NCBI GenBank assembly: GCA_013115125.1
Contig: JABANN010000140.1
Coordinates: 1-63,022 of the forward strand
Source of the DNA: Perkinsus olseni
Lineage: Eukaryota > Perkinsozoa > Perkinsida
Reading direction: 5' to 3'
DNA: 63,022 bases
Positions 20,012 through 31,341 of the stretch are shown piece after piece. The notes below the pieces were generated by a model, which was not told the DNA's origin, did not search any database, and saw nothing but the letters and a program-made list of their open reading frames with translations. Both the position numbers and the translations under genes were made by a program. The stretch's first letter is position 1, and each line of letters starts with the position of its first letter.

Positions 20012-22654
20012 TCAAGGACCAACATCATTATCACCATCACTGCTGTTGCTGCATGTATGAGACTTCGAAGCAATACTACCCATGGAGAGGCCCGACTGGT
20101 GACTGCCGAGGAGAGCTGGCCTAGAGGCAAGTGAAAGCGATGAGCCCTACCTGGAGTCGTCCTCATCTTCCTCGGACCGCTTAAGGAGGCCCATCAAATC
20201 CTCCCTTCCGATGTCCTCGTCACCCTTGGTCAAATGGCGGGCAGCGAAGTTTCCCATCCTCATGGCGCAGTCACGGTAGCGCTGCAGCGCCTATTGCAAG
20301 AGAGGGCGGTTCATCCCAGAGTACGGCGACGGGCGAGAGATTTCGAGGGCTCACCCGGGGCATTGGGGCGAGGTCCTCCTTGGGCCACAGCTTGGATATC
20401 CCCGTCACCTGCGTTGTTATGCTTTGTCGCTTCGTCAACCATTCTGAGGATTGCGGTCGCCTGGGGACTTGTAGTTTTGCACGCATGCACATCACTCGCA
20501 CAACCCACTCGGTGACATTCTCTTCGGCTGAGAGTTTCTTCAGCAGCTGCTCTTCCCTCCGATCTCGCTCTTCTTGAACCTGAAAGGAGGAGTGCCCTCG
20601 TTCAATGCCGGCCAGAGAATGCCTGGAGTCATTCGGCGGCCGAGAGTGCGCGACGATGACGACCTGATAGTTCCATCGCGCCGCCACGGAACCAAGCTCA
20701 GTCTCTCTGGACTGTAGCCATTTATCGACCTCCTCGGGGCTCCCAATGACGTCCCAGTCATTCTCTGCCTTGGCCGCTGACCGAGACGTACGCTAGCGAT
20801 GAGAATGCCGGCTCGGTCCCACCTCGGTCCTCAGACTCCATTGGATCCGTTGGCCCGTTGCACACAGGAGGAGGTAGCTGACTCGGATCATTATTAATGG
20901 CGAGAGGTGAAGGAACTCACCTCCTCATCGTCAGAGGGGGAGAGCATGAGGCCCTCCACCTGCAGCTGAGATGCACCGACCAGCCACAGCCTATCAGTGA
21001 GGGCGTCAAATTCAAAGTCAAAGATACCAGCTAGAATGGTCCAGCGAGTGCTGAGCAGTCCCGCGATCCTTCCGACGGCATCCCGCACCAGAACTGAGCA
21101 GAGGGAGTGGATGGTGTGGTACTCGCCGCGAGGGAATGGGGTAGTATGCTGTCACTTTCGAGTGCCTGCGACTGCTGCTCGCCCATCGCCATAACAGCCT
21201 CGGCTCCTGGCTTGAAATAGCGATACGAGATGGGAGTAGTCCGCTGAACTCCGGGTATCTGTGAGGGCAATTGCGGTTTCATACGGCGTCGTAGTGAACA
21301 GGGGTCAGGCGCCACGCTCGACACACCCACCGAGAGATTCTCATCGCGGAAGGGCCTTGTGGATAGGTAGGCTACATTGAGCCACGCACTTCGGCTCGTC
21401 TGCCGCAGTAGTATCATCGACCGGAGCTGCAGCCACAGGCAATCAGACAATCTCCATACCCTACAGTGTACTCGCCTCGGCGGCAGAGACAGAACGCACA
21501 GCGCCATCGACGTAGCGGATGATGAACACAGCATCGCAGTCCTTGAACAGCAGCTCATGTCGCCTCTCCTGGCCGAGGCCTATGTACAGAGAATGCAGCA
21601 CACGTACAATGCCCTCTCTACTGGAGTACATGCCACATAGCATCGTATGGTCGCCGCCGCTGTTTCCCCCATCTCACCTTCCTCCTCCGGTGTTGCAGAC
21701 TTCATGTAGGGCTGTGAAGACTTCGCCAAGTGAGACTCCCTATGAGCATACCGTTTGCGCTCCAAGTTGTACAGTTTCTTCAGGAGCACCCCTGAAAGGA
21801 GGCAACCAATTGCAGATGGTGAAAAAATACGTGAAATTTGGTACGGGAACTGCCCTAGCCTTACCAGTGCGCATGTCGGATCCGCCGTCCGGCCTCTTGG
21901 CCGTCATCGTGAGGATCGACGCTGACTCTCCTCCCATGGCGAACATCCGGAAGGCGACCCCTTTCTGGAAGAAGATGACCTCTGGGACGCTGACTGGGCA
22001 TCTTCGAGAACCAACAGCAGCATGAAGAGTGCGGGAGGTAAGGCAGCTCACTTCTGTCCTGGTCGGGCTGCTAGTTGTGCAAGCAGCCACAGGTACCCAC
22101 GACGACCGGGTTCTCCAGGCGGCGAGGGCTCCCGGCTCTCAGTGGTGAAGCCACTGGATATCGGGTCCTCGAGACCGAATTCGAGAGAGAGCCTCAGAAC
22201 GGGGCAGGCGCCAGCGACATTAGAGTGTCGACTAGCGCTAGACTGATGACAAGAAGGACAACCACAAGGACCACCTGAGAGAGACTTCTCCCGAGACAAC
22301 CAGCCCTCGCAGGAACCAAAGGACGAGTCAATCGGGGCCTCATGTTGTTGTCGCCGGTGGTATCAGCTCAGTGCTACCTTGGACGAGGGTGGCACTGGTA
22401 TTAGGGTCCCCCAACTGAGCCGGACGATATCTTCTTGCAAGCGAACGAGGCGTGTCTGATATTGTGAGATACTCCCCGCCCCTCAGGGACCCAACCTGGA
22501 GGGAGTCCAATCATTAGCGGATCACCTTGCCGTAGGGTACCTCGTGGTCCGCAGAAGATACTGAGGGTCGCGCCGATGCCCGGGCACCTTGGGGCTGTGG
22601 CTGGCCCGTCATATAGCGGGTCAACTGAGAACTCATCTTCAAGTGGAGGGCCAT
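20012..22654 (-). CDS. Hypothetical multi-exon protein
   Basis: I do not recognise it. A chain of exons on the minus strand joins through mini-introns. It starts MALHLKMSSQLTRYMTGQPQ at 22654, then EYLTISDTPRSLARRYRPAQ, PVSVPEVIFFQKGVAFRMFA with MGGESASILTMTAKRPDG, GVLLKKLYNLERKRYAHRES, ERRHELLFKDCDAVFIIRYV, IFDFEFDALTDRLWLVGASQ with LQVEGLMLSPSDDEE, a coiled-coil VQEERDRREEQLLKKLSAEE, and ends with RDCAMRMGNFAARHLTKGDE and a serine-rich tail stopping at TGA 20012-20014. The block DRLWLVGASQLQVEG resembles a beta strand and helix pair rather than low complexity, so this is likely a folded, conserved protein of an uncharacterised family. Several internal junctions, notably between 21,700 and 21,500, are unresolved. 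Confidence 0.5.
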
Positions 22655-22737
22655 GAACTCAACGCCCGGTAGCTCTCGAGTAGAACTATCCCACCATCAA
22701 CATGCCGTGAGAGAACAGGAACGATAAAGTTGAAAAA

Positions 22738-25700
22738 CTAAAATTTGAAATCAGCAGGCGACGACACAATCTGAGCTCGCTCCTTCACGAAGGGCCATAC
22801 GCGAGTCGAACTGCGATGGAAGGCCGTCTCGTGACCGACGACCACGATGTGATCTCTGGCGCGAGAGATGGCTACATTGGCTCGCTGAGGGTCCGAGATG
22901 AAGGTGCCTGCTCAAACTTCAGATGCAGAGGGGATGCTAGAGGAACTAATACCAAAGCAACCGCTGGAGGACCTCTGGTAGGTCAGCACCACAATAACAA
23001 TGCTCGCCTCGGAGCCTTGGAAGCTGTCCACGGTGGCCACGGTGACGGGCTCCGTGATCTGCAGTACAGAGGTCCCGTCCTAGCATCCCAGCAGACAATT
23101 TACAGACGATGCGAGCGACGAAGAGATGACCAGCCTCGGTCGCAGAGCGGTCAGAGCTGAGAGACCCCACCCTATCCTTGACCTCCTGCACCATTGCCTT
23201 ATACATGCAGATGACACTGATGTCCTGAGTGCGACGATAAAGGCGTTGAACCAGGCTAGCTACGAGGTCCGCCTCTCCAGGATGGTAAAGCGAGTCACCT
23301 ACGGCCACCCCAGCCTCTGCATCGCCCGTCCACAGCAGCCCACCTCTGCGCTGAGGAGGTGAGCTGCTGTTGTACTGTAGAGCTATCACGGCTGGCATGC
23401 CAGGGAGGGGAGCCCCCGCCGCTGGAGGGGTGTATTGTGTGGTCACCTGACGATAACGGTCTAGGCGTGGGTGCCTCTAAGTACGGTAGCAGCAGCACCT
23501 GTCCATCATAGAATAGGGTTGAGCAGATCGCAGAGATATCAGGGTGGCAGCGATACTGCGTCCTGAGCTGAAGGCTGTGCATGAGTTTGCCTCCAGGATG
23601 GGCTGCATGCCTAGGGTGCAGCAAGGGGCTACTCGAGGTCATCTAGCCTGGTGACACGCTACCTCTCCGCTATCAGCTTCATCACAGAGGTCGACCCAGT
23701 AGGGGCCTTGATCGGGCAGTCATCCGGTGGAGGCGGCAACTGCCTCGGATCGCCAAACATGAGCATACGGACCGGGCGTACGCTCCTCATCAACGGCAGC
23801 ATCAGAGTGGGCTCCGTCACTTGGCTGCACTCGTCAATCACAACGAATGGGCACGGTATCTGAACAGGCCACACCATACGACCAAGCCTCTTTCCTCCAT
23901 GCACCTACAGTCGAGGCCAGGTCGGCTGCTGACGCCAGTGTCGCGGCCACGATCGCTCTCGCCTTCCACTCTAGCACTGAAAGGCCAGGGGGGCCCTCCT
24001 TCTGAACCCGGCTCTGCGTCCTGGCGAAGTACTCATCCCGAATGCCAACAGCAATCCGATCATGGACACCCAAGCGGACGAAATCTTGGAGGCCTTTGGA
24101 CTTGAGCTTGAGAAGGACGTTGTCGACAGCGACGTTCGTTAGGGACAAGAGGCCGACCCTACGGTGGGCCACCGGCACGACGGGGCCGCAGGAAGCCACG
24201 AGTATCTCATAGAGTAGTGCCATCACTGCCGCCAACACTGTGGTCTTGCCGGAGCCGTAGACGCCTTGAACCATGATGAGGGGCTCAGCAGAGCTGTCCG
24301 AGAACCACGCCCTCACCTGCTCAAGTACCGCTACTTGCTCGGAGTTGAGGCCCGGGAACAACGTCATTGTGGCTGCCATACAGTCATCGAGATCGACAGC
24401 GGCAGGCAGGCTGAGAGCACGGCCTAACAGTCGGTGGCTACTGCTGCTACCTTGGCCGCGGAAGAGGCACAGACTAGTGCAGCAGATAGCCCAGGGGTCG
24501 AGAGACGCTCGAGATCCCGAGCCAGCATTGAACAGGTCTCCCTCACTATCATCGCTGCTGCCATCGTCGCCTTTGGTGGAGAGAACCTCCCGTATAGTTT
24601 GTAAGTACTGTAGCCTGTGTCCGACCCCCTCGAGGCAGTGCAGTTTGCTACAGGCCAGAGTCGACCCTACCACCAGACCTTCCTGGAACATCCTGGTCGT
24701 TTCAGTGAGCGGTCTAACTTGCAGCAGCCCCTGTGGGTTGAGGCCTCGCCATGTACTAGCATAGACCACCCACTTGCCCTTCACTAGGAACAGGAATACG
24801 TCCGGTGTCTCAATACGAGTCTCCTTATCGCGTACAGTAGACGACTTAAAGAAGAGCTTCGACCCACCGCGCCCCTTCTTGGTCGCCCCCTTGGAGTACC
24901 CGGGAAAGTACAGCCTCGCCTCCCCTTTGTCGGTCATCTTCAGCTTACACGTCGAGCCCAAAGGACATGCCTTGAACCGAGGAGCAGCTGATCTCGTCGG
25001 GCGCAACCCCGTGGCCAGGTCCCGCACGCCTTGGTGAAGCGCTCTGTAGATGGTGTCCAGCCACAAGAGGGCGTAGCTGCGCATCGATACGGCGACTGGA
25101 GAGGCGTCAACTGCGCTTGCAGCATCGCCAGACTTGCATGGGATTACAAAGTCCATGTCGAGGAGGTCGAAGGGCGTGGTCGGAGAGCGGTAGGGAGGAA
25201 AGGTCGACGCAACGGTAACGTCTTCCCTGACTTCCCTGATAGGGCTCGACCTGCTAGGGGCCTGGGGTGGAGCCCTGCTGGGCTTCAGTAGCAACGGAGC
25301 GTCTCCATCGTCGCTGTGCTTCGTTCGGGTCTGAGCTTTTCTCAGTATAGCCTCGAACTCGCCGTCCTCAGCATCAGGGGTGCCGGTGGGAGGCCGGCAG
25401 AGGCCACCAAAGGCACGGCTTTCGATGGCCGCAGCGGAGCGGAACATATCAGCACTCACCACCCCCACATTCACACTACCCCTAGACAGCCCCTGCGGCC
25501 CGCCCTGGCAACCTGCCGCCACGCAGCCAGTACCCTGGATGAGGCCGCCTTCACCCGACCCGAACTGCACCCGAGCAATGTGGCGTTGCAGTAGCATCTC
25601 CAGCGTAGCTGACTGGGCCTGGGCCTTGTTCCAATCTCGCCTCAGTGTGTAGCTCCAGATGGCGCTGTCGACCACCTCATCGTCCTCAAGGGTACACAGG

Positions 25701-26136
25701 CTAACGCCGGCTCCGCAAAGTACTAAGACGCCCTCTTGATACCGCTTCCTCTTCTGCGTCACTTGCGCTGTATACTGGCAGTCGAAGCGTCCCGTTAAGA
25801 CAGGAGCTTCTGCTCGGTTGCTGCCCCAACCTCCGAAAGACTGCTTGTTGTAGTCGTCTAGCTCCCTAGTAGTTTCTAGCGTTGATGGCTTCAGTTCCCG
25901 ACGTGGCCGTTTCCTCCTACCAACAGCCTTCAGGTCCATCAAATCCGCCGCCGCACCACTCGAGGCGCCACCGAGGAGGTCAACCTCGGCCAGACAGGAA
26001 TCAAAGTCGCACATAGGACGCGAAAGTCGAGCTGAAAAGGCCCCACAGTAACTGTCGGGCCCGTTGCTCCCAGTCTTACTACGACAGCGCACCTACTAAT
26101 ACGGGACTTCGGATGCTGAGGGACAACAGCTGCCAT
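22738..26136 (-). CDS. ZGRF1-like superfamily 1 helicase (DUF2439 + UPF1-type motor)
   Basis: DNA/RNA helicase of the UPF1-like SF1B group. After a short first exon (MAAVVPQHPKSR, start 26136) the long exon gives RFDCQYTAQVTQKRKRYQEG with VLVLCGAGVSLCTLEDDE, matching the DUF2439 domain at the N-terminus of ZGRF1. The motor follows: Q-motif region LNSEQVAVLEQVRAWF, Walker A VQGVYGSGKTT, motif Ia SLTNVAVDNVL, Walker B VVIDECSQ, motif III FGDPRQLPPP, LRTQYRCHP, motif V VATVDSFQGSEASIV and motif VI RANVAISRARDHIVV. All signature residues are present. ZGRF1 acts in interstrand-crosslink repair and homologous recombination in animals; the same role is inferred. A clear zf-GRF finger was not seen; a CPLGSTCKL segment is a weak candidate. 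The stop is TAG at 22738-22740. The 3' half has several mini-introns, the 5' half almost none. Confidence 0.82.
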
Positions 26137-26190
26137 GCCTCCGGCCACTGACTCACTAAACAACACACTAGAGGCGTAGGGGAGAGGTCA

Positions 26191-27117
26191 TTAAAGTTTA
26201 CTACGAATTGCCAAGTATCCTATACCAGCAGCACCGGCTGCTGCTGCTGCACAGAGGCAATGTAAAAATGGCGGGTACCATAGAACGACGCCCGAGGCGT
26301 GCCGAGTAAGGGCCTTACGCCATGCCGCTACATACAGAGTGTAGACCATATCATGGAGGGCCGAGTTGAACATGTGGGGTATCTTACACCCTATGATCGG
26401 GAGGGACCGGTAGGGAGTGAGGCCAGTTGAGGGGTCCATCGTAAGCATCTCAGAAAAACACAGAGTCATTCCCCACAGGCTCAAGGCGTCCACGGCGACC
26501 TCGGGCCGGATTTTGGTGGCATCTCTCAAGCAAACTACAAGCGATGGCAGTGTGAGCTCCGTCAAACCGAGGAGATGCAGATACCAATACATGCTCGTGT
26601 CCCTTGGGATACTCCACTTAACTTCCTTCACGTCCTCTTCCCTAGCGCAGGCGATTGCTGTGAGAGGGACCCACCCACAGGCAGCAACTTCCTCGACTGC
26701 CAACGTGAAGGCCTGAGGGGCCAGTTGCTCGTAGACGAAGCAGCCAATGACCATATTAACCCTGCGGGATTCGAAGGTCTCCATGTCGCTAACTCGGCCA
26801 AGGTATCTGTAGTGCTTCCTGTTCGTGAGGTCGACTCCCAGCTCCTCCCGAACCTCTCGACAGGCAGTGGTAAAGTCACAGGCAGCGTCTTCCACGTCAC
26901 AGCGACCACCGGGGAAGGCCGTCTGTCCCGACCAGGGGTCGCCTTCACGAGCAGCCCGGCGTATGAGGAGCATCTCAGCAGGATCCTGCGGTTGAGGGCC
27001 CGGGCGTACAATACAGGCCACCATTGCCCGGGACTTCACCGCTACCTTAGCCGCGCTGAGGACGGGCGATTGGCGAGCTAGCCTGGCAGTAATCTGGGGT
27101 ATGGTGAGGGCAGGCAT
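26191..27117 (-). CDS. Nudix hydrolase, CoA-pyrophosphatase type, with C-terminal membrane segment (copy 1)
   Basis: A 308-residue single-exon protein. The Nudix block reads GDPWSGQTAFPGGRCDVEDA, then CREVREELGVDL, giving the GG...REVxEELG catalytic helix. The spacing, with an FPGGRxD..D...T..RE layout, matches NUDT7/NUDT8-type coenzyme A diphosphatases and not MutT. Downstream residues (CGWVPLTAI) fit the family beta strand after the fold. About 130 extra residues follow, ending in an alanine-rich hydrophobic helix CLCAAAAAGAAGIGYLAIRS, a probable tail anchor. The ATG at 27117 is preserved in the neighbouring paralogue (MPALTIPQ versus MPTITVSQ). The substrate is inferred from the family only. 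The next gene downstream on the same strand is a tandem copy. Confidence 0.82.
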   Translation of the reverse strand: MPALTIPQITARLARQSPVLSAAKVAVKSRAMVACIVRPGPQPQDPAEMLLIRRAAREGDPWSGQTAFPGGRCDVEDAACDFTTACREVREELGVDLTNRKHYRYLGRVSDMETFESRRVNMVIGCFVYEQLAPQAFTLAVEEVAACGWVPLTAIACAREEDVKEVKWSIPRDTSMYWYLHLLGLTELTLPSLVVCLRDATKIRPEVAVDALSLWGMTLCFSEMLTMDPSTGLTPYRSLPIIGCKIPHMFNSALHDMVYTLYVAAWRKALTRHASGVVLWYPPFLHCLCAAAAAGAAGIGYLAIRSKL

Positions 27118-27358
27118 TCGAGGGCGTGAGATGAACAGCGGTTAATAAACTATGAAGACACAAAACGTGACGCCGCTCTCTGCTTGCGAACAGCCACTTC
27201 ATAGATTCTTGATGACATCCCGGAGACCACAGTCGATGGACCATCACTTGGAGGCCAGCAGAGGCCGAGAGTATGACTGTTGCTGCTGTTCGAGCGCAGG
27301 AGAACTCAGCTAAGTGTAGCGTCCAGAAACAATAGTACAAAGGATGTGCATGGAGCGG

Positions 27359-28297
27359 TCAGAGGCGACTGCGCAGGCCTACGTAGACGGCACCAGCGGC
27401 AGCGACGATAAGGCAGGCAAGGACGCCGTGGAAAAAGCACAAATAAGACAGATGCATCGCCGAGCCATCACGCAGCCCTCGCCGATTATTATACGTCGAA
27501 TGGTACAGCGCCACGAGGAGGTCATGCACTGCTGAGTTGAACTTGCGAGGGATTCTGATGCCGAGGACGGGCAGCTTGCGGTATAGCCTTAGAGGGTTGC
27601 CATCGCGGGCTATCATATTCGAAAACTGTAGCGTTATACCCCATAGACTGAGATCATCCACAGAAACATCAGGTCTAGCCTGGACCGGGTCCCTCATGAC
27701 GATAGGGAGGGTCGCCAGGGCCACACGATTCAGACCGATGAGATCAAGATAGCCATGAAGATAGGACGGCAGCCCCCAACCCCTGGGGACGGTCCAGTAG
27801 GTATTGTGGAGGTCATCATTAGTAGCATAGCCGATCAAGGAAAGCGGCACCCAACCGCTGGCTGAGACCTCACGAGGGTCCAGTGTGAGGGAGTCGGGTG
27901 CTAGCTGTTCGAAGACCAGGCAACCGATGACCATGTGGATCCTCCCCCGGCGATAGATCTCAATATCGCTGACCCGCCCTAGCAACCTGTAGTGCGCCTC
28001 ATCGGCCAAGTTGATCCCTACTTCTTCCCTCACTTCCCGTATTACCGTTGCCAGATCATCACCGTCGTCCTCGACCTCACAGCGGCCACCAGGGAAGGCA
28101 GTCTGACCCGACCAGGGGTCCCCTTCACGAATGGCCCGGAGTATGGTCAGCATCTCGGCCGACTGTCCAGGCTCCGACCCTGGTCTAACGATACACCCTA
28201 TCATCGCTCTTGACTTCACAGGCGTTACAGCGCCACTCAGGACGGGTTCCTCCTGCGACAGTCGAGCTGCAAGCTGGGATACGGTGATGGTAGGCAT
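27359..28297 (-). CDS. Nudix hydrolase, CoA-pyrophosphatase type, with C-terminal membrane segment (copy 2)
   Basis: Tandem paralogue of the gene 242 bp downstream, same strand and also without introns. The frame is open from 28390, but the ATG at 28297 is chosen because MPTITVSQLAARLSQEEPVL aligns with the start of copy 1. The Nudix motif is GDPWSGQTAFPGGRCEVEDD then IREVREEVGINL, with all catalytic acidic residues present. The C-terminal part (HDLLVALYHSTYNNRRGLRD) and a hydrophobic end CLIVAAAGAVYVGLRSRL mirror copy 1, so the tail anchor was present before the duplication. The two copies differ at many positions spread along the protein, so the duplication is not recent. If the upstream ATG at 28390 is used, an N-terminal targeting extension would be added. 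Confidence 0.82.
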   Translation of the reverse strand: MPTITVSQLAARLSQEEPVLSGAVTPVKSRAMIGCIVRPGSEPGQSAEMLTILRAIREGDPWSGQTAFPGGRCEVEDDGDDLATVIREVREEVGINLADEAHYRLLGRVSDIEIYRRGRIHMVIGCLVFEQLAPDSLTLDPREVSASGWVPLSLIGYATNDDLHNTYWTVPRGWGLPSYLHGYLDLIGLNRVALATLPIVMRDPVQARPDVSVDDLSLWGITLQFSNMIARDGNPLRLYRKLPVLGIRIPRKFNSAVHDLLVALYHSTYNNRRGLRDGSAMHLSYLCFFHGVLACLIVAAAGAVYVGLRSRL

Positions 28298-28664
28298 ACA
28301 AGACGCTGACAGGCCTGAACAGCACGCTCTTGCGCTAGTACTGGGCTTTTGGTGCACAGCCCCCCTAGCTACTCCCCGTCGGATGGTCATCCCTATCCGT
28401 TATTCGAGACGTTGGAACACAACAGATGGAGTTGCATAGAGCTTCATTATTGTTATTGTTATTAAGTGATATGGCCAAAGGAGTGCTATGCAGGTCCTGC
28501 TAGAGCCAACAGCTGAGGGGTGGTGATACTTATACCAATACAGTGTACAGCTCACGACGACGAGGAGGAGGAGGACCAGAGAATATCAAGCCGAGCAGCA
28601 TGCACTACGCAACAAAGACAATCATTAATATTCTAGTTCACACGAGAACACTACTGCCGCTACT
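28298..28664. other. Intergenic gap, no gene seen
   Basis: Between two minus-strand genes. It contains a short GAGGAGGAGGAGG purine run near 28563 and A/T-rich patches (TTATTGTTATTGTTATTAAG near 28446), consistent with UTR sequence. Confidence 0.5.
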
Positions 28665-29762
28665 TCAGTCCACAATAGGGTGCCACACTTCTATCCGATG
28701 GTCGAAGTCCAGCAGGTGCGGGTCAGGCTGCAAGATTCGGGTTATCCACAGGCCACCATCAGGCCTCAAGAATATCCTCTCTGGGGTAATGTTGGCCGCA
28801 TTAGCGGCTATACCAGTGCCCCCTCGAGCAGCGCCAACCATCGGCATATCAAATTGGTAGAGGACAGCCCTCGAGTCGGGCGAGTAGATCCAAAGGCGCC
28901 AATTGGGCTTTTCGGGAGACCCTCCGAGAATGTAAATCCATTTACGTTTATAGTCGATGTCCATTGAAGTACACTGTCTGGGTATGATAAGGAGAGTCTC
29001 CCAACCTTGCCCCTCTCGGCGCTGCAACACGGTCTGCTCGTCATCACCGCCGGTAGGCTCCTCAACTCCAACTAGTATGAAGATCTCCGACTCTAAGATA
29101 GCAAAGCACTGTATGAGCTCAGGCACCGTGCAGAGAGACTCGCACATCCACATGCCCGACATACGGGACATTCGGACCAAAAGGTTATCCGAGAACCCCA
29201 GGCCAGGCGCGATGCCATAGAGGGCGTCGGAGAAGGGAGTTGCAGTGGTGAGCTCTACCAGCAGATCCACGGGCGTACCCGAGCTCTTAACGACGGCAAG
29301 AGGTAGGCTGTCTCGAGGCGAATCCTCACTGACGGACCAGCCCGTCACCTGAGTGACCAGTGAATTGAATACAAATGTTATGCAAGGACGATGGTTCCTC
29401 ATACTAGCACAAATTGAATTGTGGACGTAGGGCAAAGAGATCTCCGCTAGCTGGCTCCGGTGACCATCTAGCGAGAGACTCTCGAGTACGTATTGATCAG
29501 AAGGGAAGGCAACCCACAGCAGCTGGCAGGAAGGCAGGCCTCCGTCCAGCCGAGTGTACACCGGATAGATGTTGCCATCCTCTGTTTCGACATCATGACC
29601 GGACCGGTCTAGAGTGAAGCCTCTGATAGACGGGCGTAGATACTCCCAGATACTGATAGAGACCTCCAGCGGCACTCCTTGATGTCGACTTCGCTTCAAC
29701 AGGTTTGCTAAACTTAGCAGTGTTCTCGTGGATAGTACGTCATGGGTAGCGGCATTAGACAT
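28665..29762 (-). CDS. Hypothetical single-exon protein, beta-rich
   Basis: Unrecognised 365-residue protein. The N-terminus has a helical segment (LLSLANLLKRSRHQG, then VPLEVSISIWEYL) that resembles an F-box-like or BTB-adjacent helix. The rest alternates short beta strands, with repeats of the type ESEIFILVGVEEP, KRKWIYILGGSPE and DGGLWITRIL, which suggests a propeller of Kelch or NHL style. Such lineage-specific single-exon propeller-like genes are common in large protist gene families. The opening helix EVSISIWEYL is comparable to KSAIWEFMG in the unknown single-exon gene at 55.7 kb, so the two may be distant relatives. No function is proposed. The start ATG at 29762 is the first in the frame. 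Confidence 0.65.
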   Translation of the reverse strand: MSNAATHDVLSTRTLLSLANLLKRSRHQGVPLEVSISIWEYLRPSIRGFTLDRSGHDVETEDGNIYPVYTRLDGGLPSCQLLWVAFPSDQYVLESLSLDGHRSQLAEISLPYVHNSICASMRNHRPCITFVFNSLVTQVTGWSVSEDSPRDSLPLAVVKSSGTPVDLLVELTTATPFSDALYGIAPGLGFSDNLLVRMSRMSGMWMCESLCTVPELIQCFAILESEIFILVGVEEPTGGDDEQTVLQRREGQGWETLLIIPRQCTSMDIDYKRKWIYILGGSPEKPNWRLWIYSPDSRAVLYQFDMPMVGAARGGTGIAANAANITPERIFLRPDGGLWITRILQPDPHLLDFDHRIEVWHPIVD

Positions 29763-29900
29763 TGCCCGGGGAAAACAGGGGGGGCAGCAGGAGCAGCAGA
29801 AAGAGCAAACCTACACAGACCGTCGGACGCCGACCGCCCCATCGCAAACGCAACTCCACGTGGCTTGCCTTACACCTCACCACTGGGACCATGCAGCAGA

Positions 29901-31178
29901 CTAGAGCATGAAAGGCAGGTCCGAATTCCTCAGGCCATCACCTAGGTAGACGCCTCCATACAGGGTCGTGGCAGGTACGTGGAAGGCTGTGTAACCAGGC
30001 CAGATCAGGCTCCTCAGCAAGGTCGCCCCCTAAGGCCAGGGGGTAGACGACCGATAGGCGGATGATGATTGCCCCACCTGCAGCGGTTGAACATTGGGTC
30101 GTAGCACCCATGCTGAGCCCTTGGGGAAATCTTCATCGAGAGTGTCCAGGAAGTTAGATGATGTCATGAACGCAGCATCATCCGAGACCTGCGAAGAGAC
30201 CTGTCGAATGCTTCGCACCGCTACCAATCCTATACTACCGAGGCGCGGAGGGCAGAGGCATCCGAGGAGGGACGGAAGTGACGGAAGGAGGCGATCGAGC
30301 CCGCATCCGCGAAGCTCAATCCTGAACCGAAGGACCGACAATGAACCGACAAGCGCAGCCGTCAGGTGTGCCCCGCCGAGGATTCAGTACCTCTGAAGGC
30401 GACACTCTCCTTCACTTTAAAGGAGTCGCTAACACAGTGGGCCCCAGCTGGCACCACCGACGTCTCAGCGTCGATATGCGGCACAGCTAGGGCCAAACGC
30501 TGTAGGTCAGTGACCTTGTGAAGAGAGGTCGGGTAGGGCCAGTAACGAGGAACGCTACCTTCAATGGGGTGGGGGCGTTCTCCTTCTCCTCGTCTTCAGC
30601 GACGTTTGGAAGTTTCTCAGTCGCGACGAGCCTGGCAAGGTAGACGTTCTGAGTACGGTTCACCCGGCAAGAATAGTACTACTACGGCTGCTACCAAGAG
30701 GAAAGTCGTCTATCCAGCAACTACCATTACTACTTCGATGGGACACCTATGAAGGGTTGGGTCTGGTCCACCAGCGACTTCACAATATCCTCCTCGGACT
30801 CCACCAGCTCTGGCAGTTCCACGAAATCTGAGGAACACCAATATCCGTCGACTAAACAACCACCTTGGCTCTACCAGAGGCAGTAGAAGTACTGAAATAA
30901 AACTCCTTCTTAGGGAAGGCATCCGAGCACGACCTCAGCCCATAAGCGATATAGTAGTTGCCTTTGATGCCTGCTATGCGCCCCCAGAAGTATACCTAGA
31001 GAGAGGGGCAGGTGGCGCTTGGGACCGCGGGTTGAATAGCAACTCCGACCTTGTCAAATTTAGCGTCGCATTTTAGCTGGTCGAGCCCAGCTCTGATGCT
31101 GAGGATTTCCTGCGGGCTCAGGGTGGACCCCTGCCCTCCGCAGAACTTTAGGGCGACATCGAAGGTGTGAGCGTCCAT
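29901..31178 (-). CDS. RSPH9: Radial spoke head protein 9 homologue (RSPH9)
   Basis: RSPH9 is a structural component of the radial spoke head in motile axonemes. Exon 1 from the ATG at 31178 gives MDAHTFDVALKFCGGQGSTL then LSIRAGLDQLKCDAKFDK, and after a mini-intron VYFWGRIAGIKGNYYIAYGL, matching the family FWGRI...YYIA signature. Later exons give FPKKEFYFST, ARLVATEKLPNVAEDE, LAVPHIDAETSVVPAGAHCV and FLDTLDEDFPKGSAWVL, where D..FPKGSW is a family hallmark. The last exon, SLIWPGYTAFHVPATTLYGG then VYLGDGLRNSDLPFML, matches the conserved C-terminal P-G-x-x-F-x-x-P...YGYVYxGxGxxNxDLPFML almost exactly. The stop is TAG at 29901-29903. The gene implies a motile flagellated stage. Confidence 0.93.
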
Positions 31179-31341
31179 TTTCAATTTTCTTCACCGAGTT
31201 GTTCGCAAAGTGCGTCGGAATGGTAGAGCGCAAAACGTTTGGGGTAAAACGATGTCTTATCGGAAGTTCTCGCGCATCACATAATCGCCTTCGCAGCCCC
31301 TGTCATAACCACCTATAAAACACCTCAATTTTTTATCTTGT

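Noticed and set aside
23126-23362. Plus-strand frames across 22.8-25.7 kb
   Set aside because: They are shadows of the helicase, whose motifs are ordered on the minus strand.
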